Shown here: positions 1 through 8,499 of the stretch, piece by piece
Layout of the letters: each line of letters starts with the position of its first letter
How positions within the stretch are numbered: the stretch's first letter is position 1
Source: Desulfobacterales bacterium
Lineage (GTDB): Bacteria; Desulfobacterota; Desulfobacteria; Desulfobacterales; JAIPEE01
Direction: 5' to 3'
NCBI GenBank assembly: GCA_021737275.1
Contig: JAIPEE010000002.1
Span: 1-64,000, forward strand
Length of the DNA stretch: 64,000 nt
Notes under the pieces: model-generated
Told to the model about the DNA's origin: nothing
Seen by the model: only the letters and a program-made list of their open reading frames with translations
Database searches by the model: none
Program-made: the position numbers and the translations under genes

Positions 1-169
1 GATGAATTTTAGAAAACTGATTAAGTGGCTGGAGGAGTTTTTTTATTTTTTAAATGTTTCGATAGTGTTTGGGTTAAAAATACCCCGGCTGCCTTCAGAA
101 GTGATGGCAACCGAGGAATAGGTTTTTCAGAATCGACTAGGTAAGGTGTTTCCGGAATTTATTATAATC

Positions 170-209
170 TTGACATTTTGAGCGTATGTAATTACAATGT
201 GATTACATA
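170..209 (+). promoter_or_regulatory. mazEF promoter with overlapping palindromic operator
   Basis: A perfect -35 box TTGACA lies at 170-175 and a -10 box TACAAT at 193-198, separated by 17 bases. A perfect 8-base inverted repeat, TATGTAAT (185-192) and ATTACATA (202-209) around a 9-base centre, covers the -10 box and the expected start site. AbrB/MazE-fold antitoxins usually repress their own operon by binding such a site, so this is inferred to be the autoregulatory operator of the following pair. Confidence 0.75.
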
Positions 210-231
210 TATAAAAGGTAAGGAGTATGAT

Positions 232-486
232 ATGAGAGCTCAAATCGTAAAAATTGGTAATTCTCAGGGGATTCGGATTCCAAAACCATTATTAGACCAA
301 ACTGGCATTCATGGAGATGTGGAGCTGGTTATTGATGATAATAAGATAATAATTCGAGCTGTTGCAAATCGCAGGGATGGTTGGGATCAGGCTTTTAAAT
401 CCATGTCAGAAAATGGAGATGATGTCTTGATAGACAATACTGATTCAATATCAAACGAATGGGATAAGGATGAGTGGAAATGGTAA
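232..486 (+). CDS. mazE: MazE-family antitoxin (AbrB/SpoVT fold)
   Basis: An 84-residue protein with an N-terminal swapped-hairpin DNA-binding domain (QIVKIGNSQGIRIPK, residues 3-17) followed by an acidic, tryptophan-rich tail (EWDKDEWKW) of the kind that wraps the toxin. The family neutralises MazF and represses the operon. ATG 232 is chosen because AGGAG sits just upstream at 221-225; a TTG at 178 would place translation inside the promoter. The stop overlaps the toxin start, so the two are translationally coupled. Call is by motif and by its partner gene. Confidence 0.88.
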   Translation: MRAQIVKIGNSQGIRIPKPLLDQTGIHGDVELVIDDNKIIIRAVANRRDGWDQAFKSMSENGDDVLIDNTDSISNEWDKDEWKW

Positions 487-803
487 TTAACAGGTTTGAT
501 GTTTATCTGGTAAATCTTGATCCTACTCTTGGTTCAGAAATAAAGAAAACAAGGCCGTGTTTAATCATATCCCCAGATGAAATGAATAGGCATATACGTA
601 CAACAATTGTTGCGCCAATGACTTCATCTCATAAAGATTATCCAACACGAATAAATTGTACGTTTAAAAGAAAAAAAGGGCAAATTGTTTTAGATCAAAT
701 TCGCACAATTGATAAAATAAGACTTATTAAAAAACTTGGATCAATAAGCCCGGAAACACAATCAGATGTTATCTCTACATTGCAAAGAATATTTGCTTTT
801 TAA
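480..803 (+). CDS. mazF: MazF/PemK-family mRNA interferase toxin
   Basis: A 107-residue PemK/MazF-like ribonuclease. The beta-barrel hallmarks are visible: an N-terminal RFDVYLVNLDPTLGSEIKKT-type strand-loop with the conserved basic KKTRP segment, then IVAPMTS and the DQIRTIDK stretch carrying the catalytic-region Arg and Thr. The family cuts single-stranded mRNA when freed from MazE. ATG 480 overlaps the last bases of mazE; a GTG at 474 is the alternative. Full family length with no sign of damage, so the module is probably active, either stress-responsive or stabilising the accessory region. Confidence 0.9.
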   Translation: MVINRFDVYLVNLDPTLGSEIKKTRPCLIISPDEMNRHIRTTIVAPMTSSHKDYPTRINCTFKRKKGQIVLDQIRTIDKIRLIKKLGSISPETQSDVISTLQRIFAF

Positions 804-1465
804 ATATTAATATTGAATACGGTTTCGGATATTTTAAATGCAATAAATATCCGGGGACATCATTACCTATTCATTTTTTCCGTCTTGTATTTGGGAGAAA
901 TGGGGTTATGGAATGACAGGAATGGGATTCAGGAATGGGTGACCCTATATTCTTCTTATTCGGATTAATTGTCGGTCCAATCTTCACATGCCTCAATCAT
1001 GTGTTTAAGTTCTGAAAATCCGGCAAAGGGAACAGATGCTATAAATTGAATCCGGTTATTTGGTTTGTGGTGAACTTATTATAACCTTTATCCATAAGGC
1101 TTCTCAAGTTCTTTTACTACCAAGTCACTTCTTTTTTATGCAACCCTGAGGTGTATACTTTATCAAAATTTTGAATAAATTGCAGCGGAAGTTAACAATA
1201 TGATTGGGCTTGGGAAAAGAATTTTATTTAAACATTTGCTTGGGCTAAGAAAAAGGAGCAAATTACCCGACAATTAAACTTTGCCCCCGGTTTGGTGTGG
1301 TCTCGTACATTTGGGATTTCATACTGGACTTGACAAAGGGCAAGCTCTTATCCTATGACTTCTTGCGGATGCTATGGATAATTGCGCTCAGTGATAATAA
1401 TCGGTTGTGAATCCAATGGCATTCTATGAATTACTCGAGTGTTACAAAATGGGAACAAAGTAAGT
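804..1465. other. Intergenic stretch with probable decayed gene fragments
   Basis: About 660 bases without an intact gene. Two open stretches look protein-like but lack starts: on the minus strand 965-1075 (36 residues, containing RIQFIASVPFAGF and ending MIEACEDWTDN), and on the plus strand 1249-1410 (contains WDFILDLTKGKLLSYDF). I cannot assign either to a family; they look like remnants of lost genes. A TTGACA at 1330-1335 with a weak TATGAC at 1354-1359 (18-base spacing) could be the promoter of the downstream operon. Confidence 0.35.
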
Positions 1466-3082
1466 ATGAACCGACCGTATCGTATTAAAGCAGTGCTGTT
1501 CGATTTTGACGGGACCCTGACTGAACCGGGAGCTATCGATTTTGAACTCATTCGGCACCAAATTGGTTGTCCGCCGAATATGTTGATCCTGGAGTATATC
1601 CAAAGTCTTGCAACGAGCGACAAACGTCGTGAGGCAATTTCTACGGTCGATGGTTATGAAATGAAAGCAGCCGGCAAGACACACCCCAATGCCGGCGCAG
1701 ACGGTATTATCGAAGACCTGAAAATGATGGGTGTCATGGTTGGGGTTATAAGCCGCAATAGCCGATTGGCGATCGATCGAGCGCTGAAAAATTTTGAACT
1801 CACAACGATCGAAACCTTTGATTTAATTATCTCCAGAGATGACCCCGTTGCACCAAAACCAAAACCCGACGGAATACACCATGCCGCTGAATTTTTTGGG
1901 GTGGCTGTGGAAGAAATTCTGGTTGTGGGTGATTTTATTTTAGATATCGAGGCTGCACACAACGCCGGGGCTTTAAGCGCTTTTATTACCAATGGAGAAA
2001 AGGGTGCAGTTCCGGAGCAGCCGGATTTCATTATTCAATCCCTGGCAGAGCTGGCATTGATTGTAAAGATGGGTTTGCCGCTACCAGGCGGCAAGCTTCC
2101 TCAGGATTTGCTGGATAATTTTCTCAACGAGTTTGTGTTTAGTGACCCTTCGGTTCTGAACCGGCCGGGCATAGGAGAGGATACCGCTGCAGTAGACGCC
2201 AGTGAAGAAGAGGTCGTTGTCATTACATCCGATCCGATCACGTTTGCAACGAACGCCATCGGAGAATATTCGGTGTTAGTCAATGCCAACGACATTGTCA
2301 CCTCCGGCGGTACGCCCCGTTGGTTCTTGTCGACACTTTTATTTCCGGTTAACACCACGCCTTCGGAGATACGCTCTGTAATGGCGGCGTTGGCCTCCGT
2401 CTGTAATCGCTGCAATATAACCTTATGCGGCGGCCATACAGAAATTACGGACGGGGTGTCACGCACGATCATAAACGGCATGATGATCGGTAGTGTGCGC
2501 AGGGATCATTTCCTGGATAAAAAGAATATGAGGCCGGGAGATCATATTCTCCTGACCAAAGGTGTTGCAATCGAAGGTACGGCACTTATCGCCCGTGAGT
2601 TTGAACAGCAATTGATGGGCATGGGAATAAACGAAGGGTTAATCGAACGGGCCCAGGCTTTTATTTCCGGAATCAGTGTGCTTGAAGAAGCAAAAATTGC
2701 CGTAGATATCGACGGTGTCAAAGCGCTGCATGATATCACCGAAGGCGGAATAGCGACAGCACTTGAAGAATTCTCGATCGCAGGCGGATTCGGTATGAAA
2801 ATACAGTTGGGACAGATTCCGATTCTGCCGGAAACCAAGGCGGTTTGCGCACCTTTTAATATTGATCCCCTTGGCCTGATCGGTTCCGGAAGCCTTTTGA
2901 TCTGCTGTCGTCCGGAAAGCTCGAAACGATTGCAGGATGAGCTGGCGGCTGCCGACATTGAAGCAGCTGTTATAGGATCGGTGATAGACGCTGAACCGGG
3001 CATTATGGCGATTGATGACCAGGAAAATGTGGACTGGCCTCGCTTTGACGTGGACGAAATTACCCGCCTTTACAGATCATGA
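1466..3082 (+). CDS. HAD phosphatase fused to a PurM/HypE-like (AIR synthase) domain
   Basis: A 538-residue two-domain protein. Residues about 8-205 are a HAD hydrolase: motif I DFDGTLT with both Asp at 13 and 15, motif II ISRNS, motif III around KPKPDG, motif IV VGDFILDIEAA. Residues about 215-530 are an AIR-synthase/HypE-type ATP-binding domain: GEDTAAV, SDPITFATNAIG, NANDIVTSGG, GGHTEIT, GDHILLTKG and DITEGGIATA, in family order. PurM-like enzymes bind ATP and phosphorylate or activate small molecules, whereas HAD domains usually remove phosphate; the substrate is unknown. The first gene of an operon with ECF-transporter-like genes (stop overlaps the next start), so it probably processes an imported compound. 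Start at ATG 1466 precedes MNRPYRIKAVLFDFD; GTG 1439 is possible. Confidence 0.8.
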   Translation: MNRPYRIKAVLFDFDGTLTEPGAIDFELIRHQIGCPPNMLILEYIQSLATSDKRREAISTVDGYEMKAAGKTHPNAGADGIIEDLKMMGVMVGVISRNSRLAIDRALKNFELTTIETFDLIISRDDPVAPKPKPDGIHHAAEFFGVAVEEILVVGDFILDIEAAHNAGALSAFITNGEKGAVPEQPDFIIQSLAELALIVKMGLPLPGGKLPQDLLDNFLNEFVFSDPSVLNRPGIGEDTAAVDASEEEVVVITSDPITFATNAIGEYSVLVNANDIVTSGGTPRWFLSTLLFPVNTTPSEIRSVMAALASVCNRCNITLCGGHTEITDGVSRTIINGMMIGSVRRDHFLDKKNMRPGDHILLTKGVAIEGTALIAREFEQQLMGMGINEGLIERAQAFISGISVLEEAKIAVDIDGVKALHDITEGGIATALEEFSIAGGFGMKIQLGQIPILPETKAVCAPFNIDPLGLIGSGSLLICCRPESSKRLQDELAAADIEAAVIGSVIDAEPGIMAIDDQENVDWPRFDVDEITRLYRS

Positions 3083-4395
3083 GCAATTTGGAAACCTGTA
3101 CTACTTTTTTCAGCAATTATGAAGAACGGGAGGATGCCTTTCGGAAGTCGGTGGAGTTCAAGTTGGCAAGGCGGTATGGAGGCCCGGTTCTGTTCTGGAA
3201 AGATTTCAGGCAGATCTCAGGAATAGTCACGACCCCTCGCAATGGGGATCTTGTTTCATCGATCACAAGCAATCCAAAGGATTGTCTGGCCTTTGCCACA
3301 GCCGGCCAGGTCCTTATGGCGGCCTTGATGTCAGCAGGAAAGTGGGGGAACGAAGATCAGATAGGAGACATCGCTTCTCGTTTCGGTATTGCCGATCAGT
3401 TAACCCAGCCCATCAGAACCCTCTCCGGTGGTGAATCGGTAAAACTGGCTCTGGCAAAAACATATGTGTCCATACCGTCATGCGGTAAGGTTGTAATCTC
3501 AAGCCCGTTTGCCTGGCTTTCTCCGGCAAATCGGTACTTGTTGGAAGACGTGATCGAGCAGTGTCTCCATGGCCGTAAACAGGTGTCGATTCTGGCACTG
3601 GATGGAGAAAATGATTTGTCTCCCGCAACGCCGGATGATCTTGGTTTCAGGTCCGGACAAAACGTCCTGTCTTTCTCGATGCGGATGTCTGATGTCAGGA
3701 TTCCCCTGACGTTGTCCCTTAATCCATTAGCCGACCATGTTCCTTGTGCAGCCATCGATGATACTTCCCTGAAATTGGAATCACCGTGTTTGATAACGGG
3801 AGAAAACGGGCAGGGGAAAAGTCTGCTGGCGCGCGCCCTTGCTGGTTCAATTGCTTTGCAGGGCAGGGCCTTCGTAGGAGAAGTGGATACAGAAGGAAAA
3901 GTAAGTCTTCTTTTTCAGGACGTACAGACCCAGACCCTGATGCGGTCTTTTTCCGTACTTGCCGCAGCCGGAAGGCGCACAAATAAAGTTGTCTTTTCCA
4001 TATACAACGCCATAAGGGAGGTGTATAATCTTTCTTTGGCATACAACGACTCAGGTGCAGGGCCATTTATTAACGCGCCTGGTGAGAAACATCATACCTT
4101 ACTCGATGTGAAAGCCATACTTGTGGCTGTTCGTATTGCCGCTTCCCCGGCAGCCCTTATTCTGGACGAGCCGGATTGGGGATTGAGTCGCCGAAGCAGT
4201 ATCGCGTTTGTGGATGCAGTGGTCACAGTCGCGCATGATCAAAAAATACCCGTGTTGCTGATTTCCCATAAACCCTGGTGGCAGCCCCTGATTCGCGGTT
4301 GTCTGTCGGTTTCACGAACACCTGGCGGGAACGCTGCATCATCCGATGAGCCGGAATTTACAGTATATCTTCATGCCAGTGAGGCTGGACAATGA
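3079..4395 (+). CDS. Double ABC ATPase of an ECF-like transporter, with split active-site motifs
   Basis: A 438-residue tandem ABC ATPase, comparable to fused EcfA/A' subunits. The N-terminal half has a clean signature motif (TLSGGES, about 114-120) but no Walker A and a degenerate Walker B (KVVISSPFAWLS, no Asp-Glu). The C-terminal half has Walker A GENGQGKS (241-248), Q-loop LLFQD (Q280), Walker B ILDEP (361-365) and H-loop LLISHK (H397), but no recognisable LSGGQ. Because ABC sites form between the Walker motifs of one half and the signature of the other, the protein appears to retain exactly one complete ATP site. ATG overlaps the previous stop and its own end overlaps the next gene, so it is tightly coupled. 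Confidence 0.78.
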   Translation: MSNLETCTTFFSNYEEREDAFRKSVEFKLARRYGGPVLFWKDFRQISGIVTTPRNGDLVSSITSNPKDCLAFATAGQVLMAALMSAGKWGNEDQIGDIASRFGIADQLTQPIRTLSGGESVKLALAKTYVSIPSCGKVVISSPFAWLSPANRYLLEDVIEQCLHGRKQVSILALDGENDLSPATPDDLGFRSGQNVLSFSMRMSDVRIPLTLSLNPLADHVPCAAIDDTSLKLESPCLITGENGQGKSLLARALAGSIALQGRAFVGEVDTEGKVSLLFQDVQTQTLMRSFSVLAAAGRRTNKVVFSIYNAIREVYNLSLAYNDSGAGPFINAPGEKHHTLLDVKAILVAVRIAASPAALILDEPDWGLSRRSSIAFVDAVVTVAHDQKIPVLLISHKPWWQPLIRGCLSVSRTPGGNAASSDEPEFTVYLHASEAGQ

Positions 4396-5126
4396 ACTGG
4401 AAACTGAAAGCATTAATCATCTGGGTCCTTGCGGTTCCAGCCTTTACCGGGTTTCCGATCCATTATTTACACGGGCGTCTCCTGGCTGCTGTTGATTATG
4501 GGTGGATCATCTACGGTGCAATCGTCTATGCGGCAATTGTTTTGCTGCTTGGGAAGAAAATATATAAGATTACGATCATAATTGCGTTGGCTATCACCAT
4601 CCCGTTGGTATTGTTGGGTACTTTGATATCAATTATCGGTTTATTAATATCCGGATGGAATGTGGGTGATTTAATGGATATAATCGGCCATTATGCCCAC
4701 TTGATGGCTACGATGATAGTGGTAATTCCTCTGGCTTTGTCGATGATAACGGTGCTTCCTTTCTATCGCTTGGAATCCCACATCCTGCAAAGCAGACATG
4801 GGGTGGGGATGTGGCCGAAAATTGTTTTGATGTTTCTCCGGGTATTCAACCATATCTTTTATTTTGTTATTCCCAACATTATAGAAGTTATCAGAGAAGA
4901 GGGCGTACTGCCGGGGCGAGGTGTTTTGACCTCGGGACAGACCAGTAAGAAACTGCCATTATTAAAACGATTGAGGAAAATTACTCAAGTGCTGGTTAAT
5001 ATCGGGGTTGAATCGATTTGCTCAGCAATTCGATTTATTCCACTCTGGGTAGATGAAATTTCCATGCTGCCTGATAAACATACAGTGAATATAATTACGC
5101 AAAACAAAGAATCTTCTGAAGATTGA
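4392..5126 (+). CDS. Membrane protein, probable ECF transporter T component
   Basis: A 244-residue protein with about five hydrophobic segments in its first two thirds (for example ALIIWVLAVPAF, IIYGAIVYAAIVLLL, ITIIIALAITIPLVLLG, MIVVIPLALSMITVLPF, IFYFVIPNIIEV) and a more polar, positively charged C-terminal part (KKLPLLKRLRKI). That layout and its place between an ABC ATPase and an S component fit the EcfT scaffold subunit, whose C-terminal coupling helices touch the ATPase. I do not see textbook EcfT coupling motifs, so the assignment leans on context. ATGA overlap with the ATPase gene. Confidence 0.6.
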   Translation: MNWKLKALIIWVLAVPAFTGFPIHYLHGRLLAAVDYGWIIYGAIVYAAIVLLLGKKIYKITIIIALAITIPLVLLGTLISIIGLLISGWNVGDLMDIIGHYAHLMATMIVVIPLALSMITVLPFYRLESHILQSRHGVGMWPKIVLMFLRVFNHIFYFVIPNIIEVIREEGVLPGRGVLTSGQTSKKLPLLKRLRKITQVLVNIGVESICSAIRFIPLWVDEISMLPDKHTVNIITQNKESSED

Positions 5127-5144
5127 ATGAGAGGCAATCATAAG

Positions 5145-5682
5145 ATGGATCACAATAAAGAAACCCGAATACTATTTCAGGCCGGCATTATTGCCGCTTT
5201 CAGCACGCTTGCCTTCATCGGTACGATAATGATTCGCATACCGATTCCCGTTACGGGGGGGGTATTTTAACCTTGGAGATACATTTGTCATGGCTGCGGC
5301 CCTTCTTTACGGTCCTCTGGTTGGTCTTTTCGTTGGGACAATCGGACCTGCAGCAGCAGATGCAGTTGGTTTTCCCCAGTTCATTGTAGCTACTGCAGTT
5401 GTCAAAGGTCTGGAAGGGTTAATAGTTGGGTTGATCGGGTGGAAAAGCAAGGACAGCAGATGGCGACGGATTGCAGCCCTTGTTGTCGGTGTCGCCATAC
5501 TTGTGTCAGGTTATTATATTTTCGAAGCGGTTGTCTATCCGTTAATAGCCCAGACAGTCCCGTTCTTTGCCGTCACCGACGCTAAAGCCGCATTGGCGGA
5601 AATCCCTCCAAACCTGCTTCAGGGTATTCTGTCAGCCGTTGTGGCTTACGGCATCTACAAGGTGCTGAACCGAAAAGATTGA
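5145..5682 (+). CDS. ECF transporter S component, reading frame broken at a G8 tract
   Basis: The first 41 codons (ATG 5145, MDHNKETRILFQAG...) read into a stop just after a run of eight Gs at 5255-5262. Removing one G joins them to the second open frame (in-frame codons through ATG 5290) and gives the family hallmark VTGGYFNLGDTFVMAAALLY, followed by further membrane helices to 5682; total about 178 residues, normal for a substrate-binding S subunit of the PF07155 (riboflavin-transporter-like) group. The substrate cannot be read. As written the gene is frameshifted; a sequencing error, phase variation or a real null mutation are all possible. Only the 5290-5682 part is open on its own. Confidence 0.75.
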
Positions 5683-5784
5683 GAAATCTCCCTCATCTTG
5701 ATAAGAGGCTTCTTAGCGTGCATTTTCGTATGAATATGAGCGAATCCTGATATACAATATGGTTCAATGATGGTATATGCTGCA

Positions 5785-5856
5785 TCAACAATGTTCTTCC
5801 GGTAAAAGAACGGTAAACACACTGCCTTTTCCAGGCGCACTTGATGTCAAAAAAGA
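5785..5856 (-). pseudogene. Remnant of a histidine kinase C-terminus
   Basis: A short minus-strand stretch, open for 23 codons between two stops, ends with SSAPGKGSVFTVLLPEE. This matches the last (G2-box and final strand) part of sensor histidine kinase ATPase domains, normally S-x-PGKGS-x-FTV-x-LP. No start, no upstream domain and nothing in the flanks continues it, so it is read as a decayed fragment. It lies in the 268-base gap between the ECF-like operon and tRNA-Arg, directly beyond the tRNA 3' end where integrations often occur. Confidence 0.4.
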
Positions 5857-5951
5857 TCAAAGAGATTGATGTCCTGACAGGTAATGAATAAGGTTTCGTT
5901 GTAATAAAACAAAAATGGGTTACAGAAAAAATCTGTAGCCCATTAAATTAT

Positions 5952-6028
<77 letters not shown>

Positions 6029-6069
6029 AAATTAAAAATGCGCTTATAATGAAGCGCATTTTTATTAAA

Positions 6070-6146
6070 TGGGGTGAGTGATGGGACTTGAACCCACGGC
6101 CACTTGGGCCACAACCAAGAGCTCTACCAACTGAGCTACACCCACC
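6070..6146 (-). tRNA. tRNA-His (anticodon GTG)
   Basis: Minus-strand cloverleaf with acceptor GTGGGTG/CACTCAC, anticodon loop TTGTGGC giving GTG, T-arm GTGGGTTCAAGTCCCAT and CCA encoded at 6070-6072. An extra 5' G opposite discriminator C is present, the G-1 identity element of tRNA-His. It sits 41 bases upstream of tRNA-Arg and may share its transcript. Confidence 0.95.
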
Positions 6147-6381
6147 ATATTTTCGAATCGTTTTCATCTAACAGATTGCTGGAACCATTTCAAGCAGTTT
6201 TCACAAAAGACTGCAAATTATTTTTAAAATATAATATAATTGTAAAATTACGTAAAACAGTCCTGTAACCTTGAGTTTGATTAGCCGTATTCAAGCGGCC
6301 TGCTATACAGCTGGCCGTTGACTCATACCGGCTTGTGCTGTATGTATCCACTATTATCAATAACTTGAGGGGTATTTTTCG

Positions 6382-6573
6382 GTGAACAAATTTTATATAT
6401 TAATCATGCGTGTTATTTTGGGTGCCGTTTTTGGTGTTGTTCTGACGCGAATGTTTTATCCGGACGTAGCGATATATTATTCTGCAGGGCTTGGCATATT
6501 TCTGGTGCTCATGGCCTATCTCATGGAAGCATGGCGAAACAGTAAAAAGGGTAAAGGGAATAAAAGCCGGTGA
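6382..6573 (+). CDS. Small two-helix membrane protein upstream of selB
   Basis: A 63-residue protein with two hydrophobic segments (YILIMRVILGAVFGVVL and YSAGLGIFLVLMAYLM) and a basic tail ([12 protein letters not shown]). GTG start at 6382; the stop overlaps the GTG start of selB (GTGA), so it is translationally coupled to it. No family recognised. The coupling and a regular codon pattern argue it is real, and its function is unknown. Confidence 0.65.
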   Translation: MNKFYILIMRVILGAVFGVVLTRMFYPDVAIYYSAGLGIFLVLMAYLMEAWRNSKKGKGNKSR

Positions 6574-8480
6574 AACAGATTATTCTTGGGACAGCGGGCC
6601 ATATTGATCATGGTAAGACGACCCTGATTAAAGCGGTTACAGGTGTTAATACGGATCGTCTTGAGGAAGAGCAGCGTCGCGGTATTACAATCGTCCTGGG
6701 TTTTGCGGACATGACCCTGCCCAGTGGTTTGCATGTCGGTATTGTGGACGTGCCCGGTCATGAAAAGTTTGTTAAAACCATGGTGGCCGGCGCAACCGGA
6801 ATCGACCTGGTGGCTATGGTCATTGCCGCTGATGAAGGGATCATGCCCCAGACCCGGGAGCATATGGAAATATGTTCACTCCTTGGAATTAAACATGGGG
6901 TGGTTGTATTAACCAAAGTTGATATGGTGGATGAAGAGTGGCTGGAGATGGTTACCGAGGATATCCGGTCGTTTATGGAAGAGACTTTTCTGGAAGATGC
7001 GCCGATTATCCCGGTATCCGGTGTTACCGGCCAGGGCGTACCGGAACTGATCAACACACTGGATGAAGTGTGCCAAACCATTACGCCCCGATCGTCGTCA
7101 GGCCTTTTCAGAATTCCGGTGGATAGGGTTTTTACAATGAAGGGCTTCGGGACGGTTATTACAGGGTCTCTTGCTTCCGGAAAAATAAGTGTCGGTGACA
7201 TTATAAGAATATATCCATCTGAAATTACATCAAAAGTTCGGGGAATCCAGTCCCATGGAAAGATGGTTGAAACAGCCGAGGCCGGTATGCGTACGGCTAT
7301 CAATTTTCAGGGTATTGAAAAGGAACTGGTGAACCGGGGTGATGTGTTGGCTTATCCGGATACATTGACAACCAGCTATATGCTGGATGTTTCATTCCGA
7401 TATCTCAAGGGCAATAAAAAACCCCTGAAAAACCGTACACGAGTCAGATTCCATGCCGGCTCCAGCAGTATTATGTGTAATCTTATTCTGCTGGATCGGG
7501 ATGAACTGTTGCCCGGAGAAACAGTTGCCGTTCAGCTCAGACTGGATAGACCGGTGACGCTGGTCAAAGACGATCCTTTTGTTATCCGCAGTTATTCTCC
7601 TGTAATGACCATCGGCGGCGGGCGGATTTTAAATCCGGTTCCACAAAAGCATAAGCGATATCAGGGTGATATTGTCAATGAACTTAATGCCATGGCCGAT
7701 GGATCTCCTGAAGAGATTGTTGATTATCAGGTCAGGGCTGTCGGTTTTAAAGGTGTTTCCTTTGCATCATTAAAAATTATGACCAATTTGCAGGACAAAA
7801 AGCTTGATATTATTTTACAGGGAATGCTTTCCAAAAAAGATGCCACCTTGGTGGACAAAGAAAACCGTATTTTTATCCATCATCAGAGCCTCGAATTATT
7901 ACAAAATAAAATTTCTGAATTTCTGGTTCAGTTTCATAAGAAAAATCCGCTAAAAGAGGGTGTTTCAAAAGAGGAGATTAAGTCTCATCTGCCGCCTGTC
8001 ATTAATATAAAACTTTTTACACTTCTGATCTCTCAGATGGAAAAGGAAAAACTTATCCGGCAGGATGCCGATCTGGTTGCGCTGACTGGCCATAAAGTCT
8101 CGTTGGGAGTTGATCAGGAGGAAGTAAAAAAACTTATTCTTGAAACATTAATAAAAAATGACCTGACACCACCTTACTTCAGAGATATCTGTAAAACCAT
8201 AAATATTGATAGTAAAAGGGGTAAAGATGTACTTAATCTTTTGATAAAAGAGGGTAAGGTTATAAAGATTAAGGATGAACTTTATTTTTTTAAAGAGGCG
8301 ATTAATGCATTACAGGAAAAGCTTATTGGCTTTTTGAAAAACAATGGTGAACTGACAACCCCTCAGTTCAAAGATATGACGGGAGTTTCCCGAAAGTATC
8401 TTATACCGCTGATCGAATACTTTGACGATCAGCGTGTTACAATAAGAGTGGGTGAGGTCAGGCAACTCCGTGGTGCATAA
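6570..8480 (+). CDS. selB: Selenocysteine-specific elongation factor SelB
   Basis: A 636-residue GTPase that delivers Sec-tRNA to UGA codons marked by a SECIS hairpin. Visible: G1 GHIDHGKTT (10-18), switch region [13 protein letters not shown]3 DVPGHE (60-65), G4 TKVD (115-118), EF-Tu-like beta domains, then a C-terminal run of winged-helix repeats that bind SECIS RNA. Length fits bacterial SelB. Start is GTG 6570, overlapping the preceding small gene. It implies that selA, selC and selD and selenoproteins exist elsewhere in the genome; no tRNA-Sec is visible here. Confidence 0.95.
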   Translation: MKQIILGTAGHIDHGKTTLIKAVTGVNTDRLEEEQRRGITIVLGFADMTLPSGLHVGIVDVPGHEKFVKTMVAGATGIDLVAMVIAADEGIMPQTREHMEICSLLGIKHGVVVLTKVDMVDEEWLEMVTEDIRSFMEETFLEDAPIIPVSGVTGQGVPELINTLDEVCQTITPRSSSGLFRIPVDRVFTMKGFGTVITGSLASGKISVGDIIRIYPSEITSKVRGIQSHGKMVETAEAGMRTAINFQGIEKELVNRGDVLAYPDTLTTSYMLDVSFRYLKGNKKPLKNRTRVRFHAGSSSIMCNLILLDRDELLPGETVAVQLRLDRPVTLVKDDPFVIRSYSPVMTIGGGRILNPVPQKHKRYQGDIVNELNAMADGSPEEIVDYQVRAVGFKGVSFASLKIMTNLQDKKLDIILQGMLSKKDATLVDKENRIFIHHQSLELLQNKISEFLVQFHKKNPLKEGVSKEEIKSHLPPVINIKLFTLLISQMEKEKLIRQDADLVALTGHKVSLGVDQEEVKKLILETLIKNDLTPPYFRDICKTINIDSKRGKDVLNLLIKEGKVIKIKDELYFFKEAINALQEKLIGFLKNNGELTTPQFKDMTGVSRKYLIPLIEYFDDQRVTIRVGEVRQLRGA

Positions 8481-8499
8481 TAAATTTAAGTAATAAGAA

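Noticed and set aside
87-118. Weak hairpin before mazEF as terminator of an upstream gene
   Set aside because: Seven broken pairs with a 12-base loop and no upstream gene visible in the window.
6147-6381. tRNA-Sec (selC) next to selB
   Set aside because: The AT-rich 235-base gap between tRNA-His and the small gene has no cloverleaf with a TCA anticodon.
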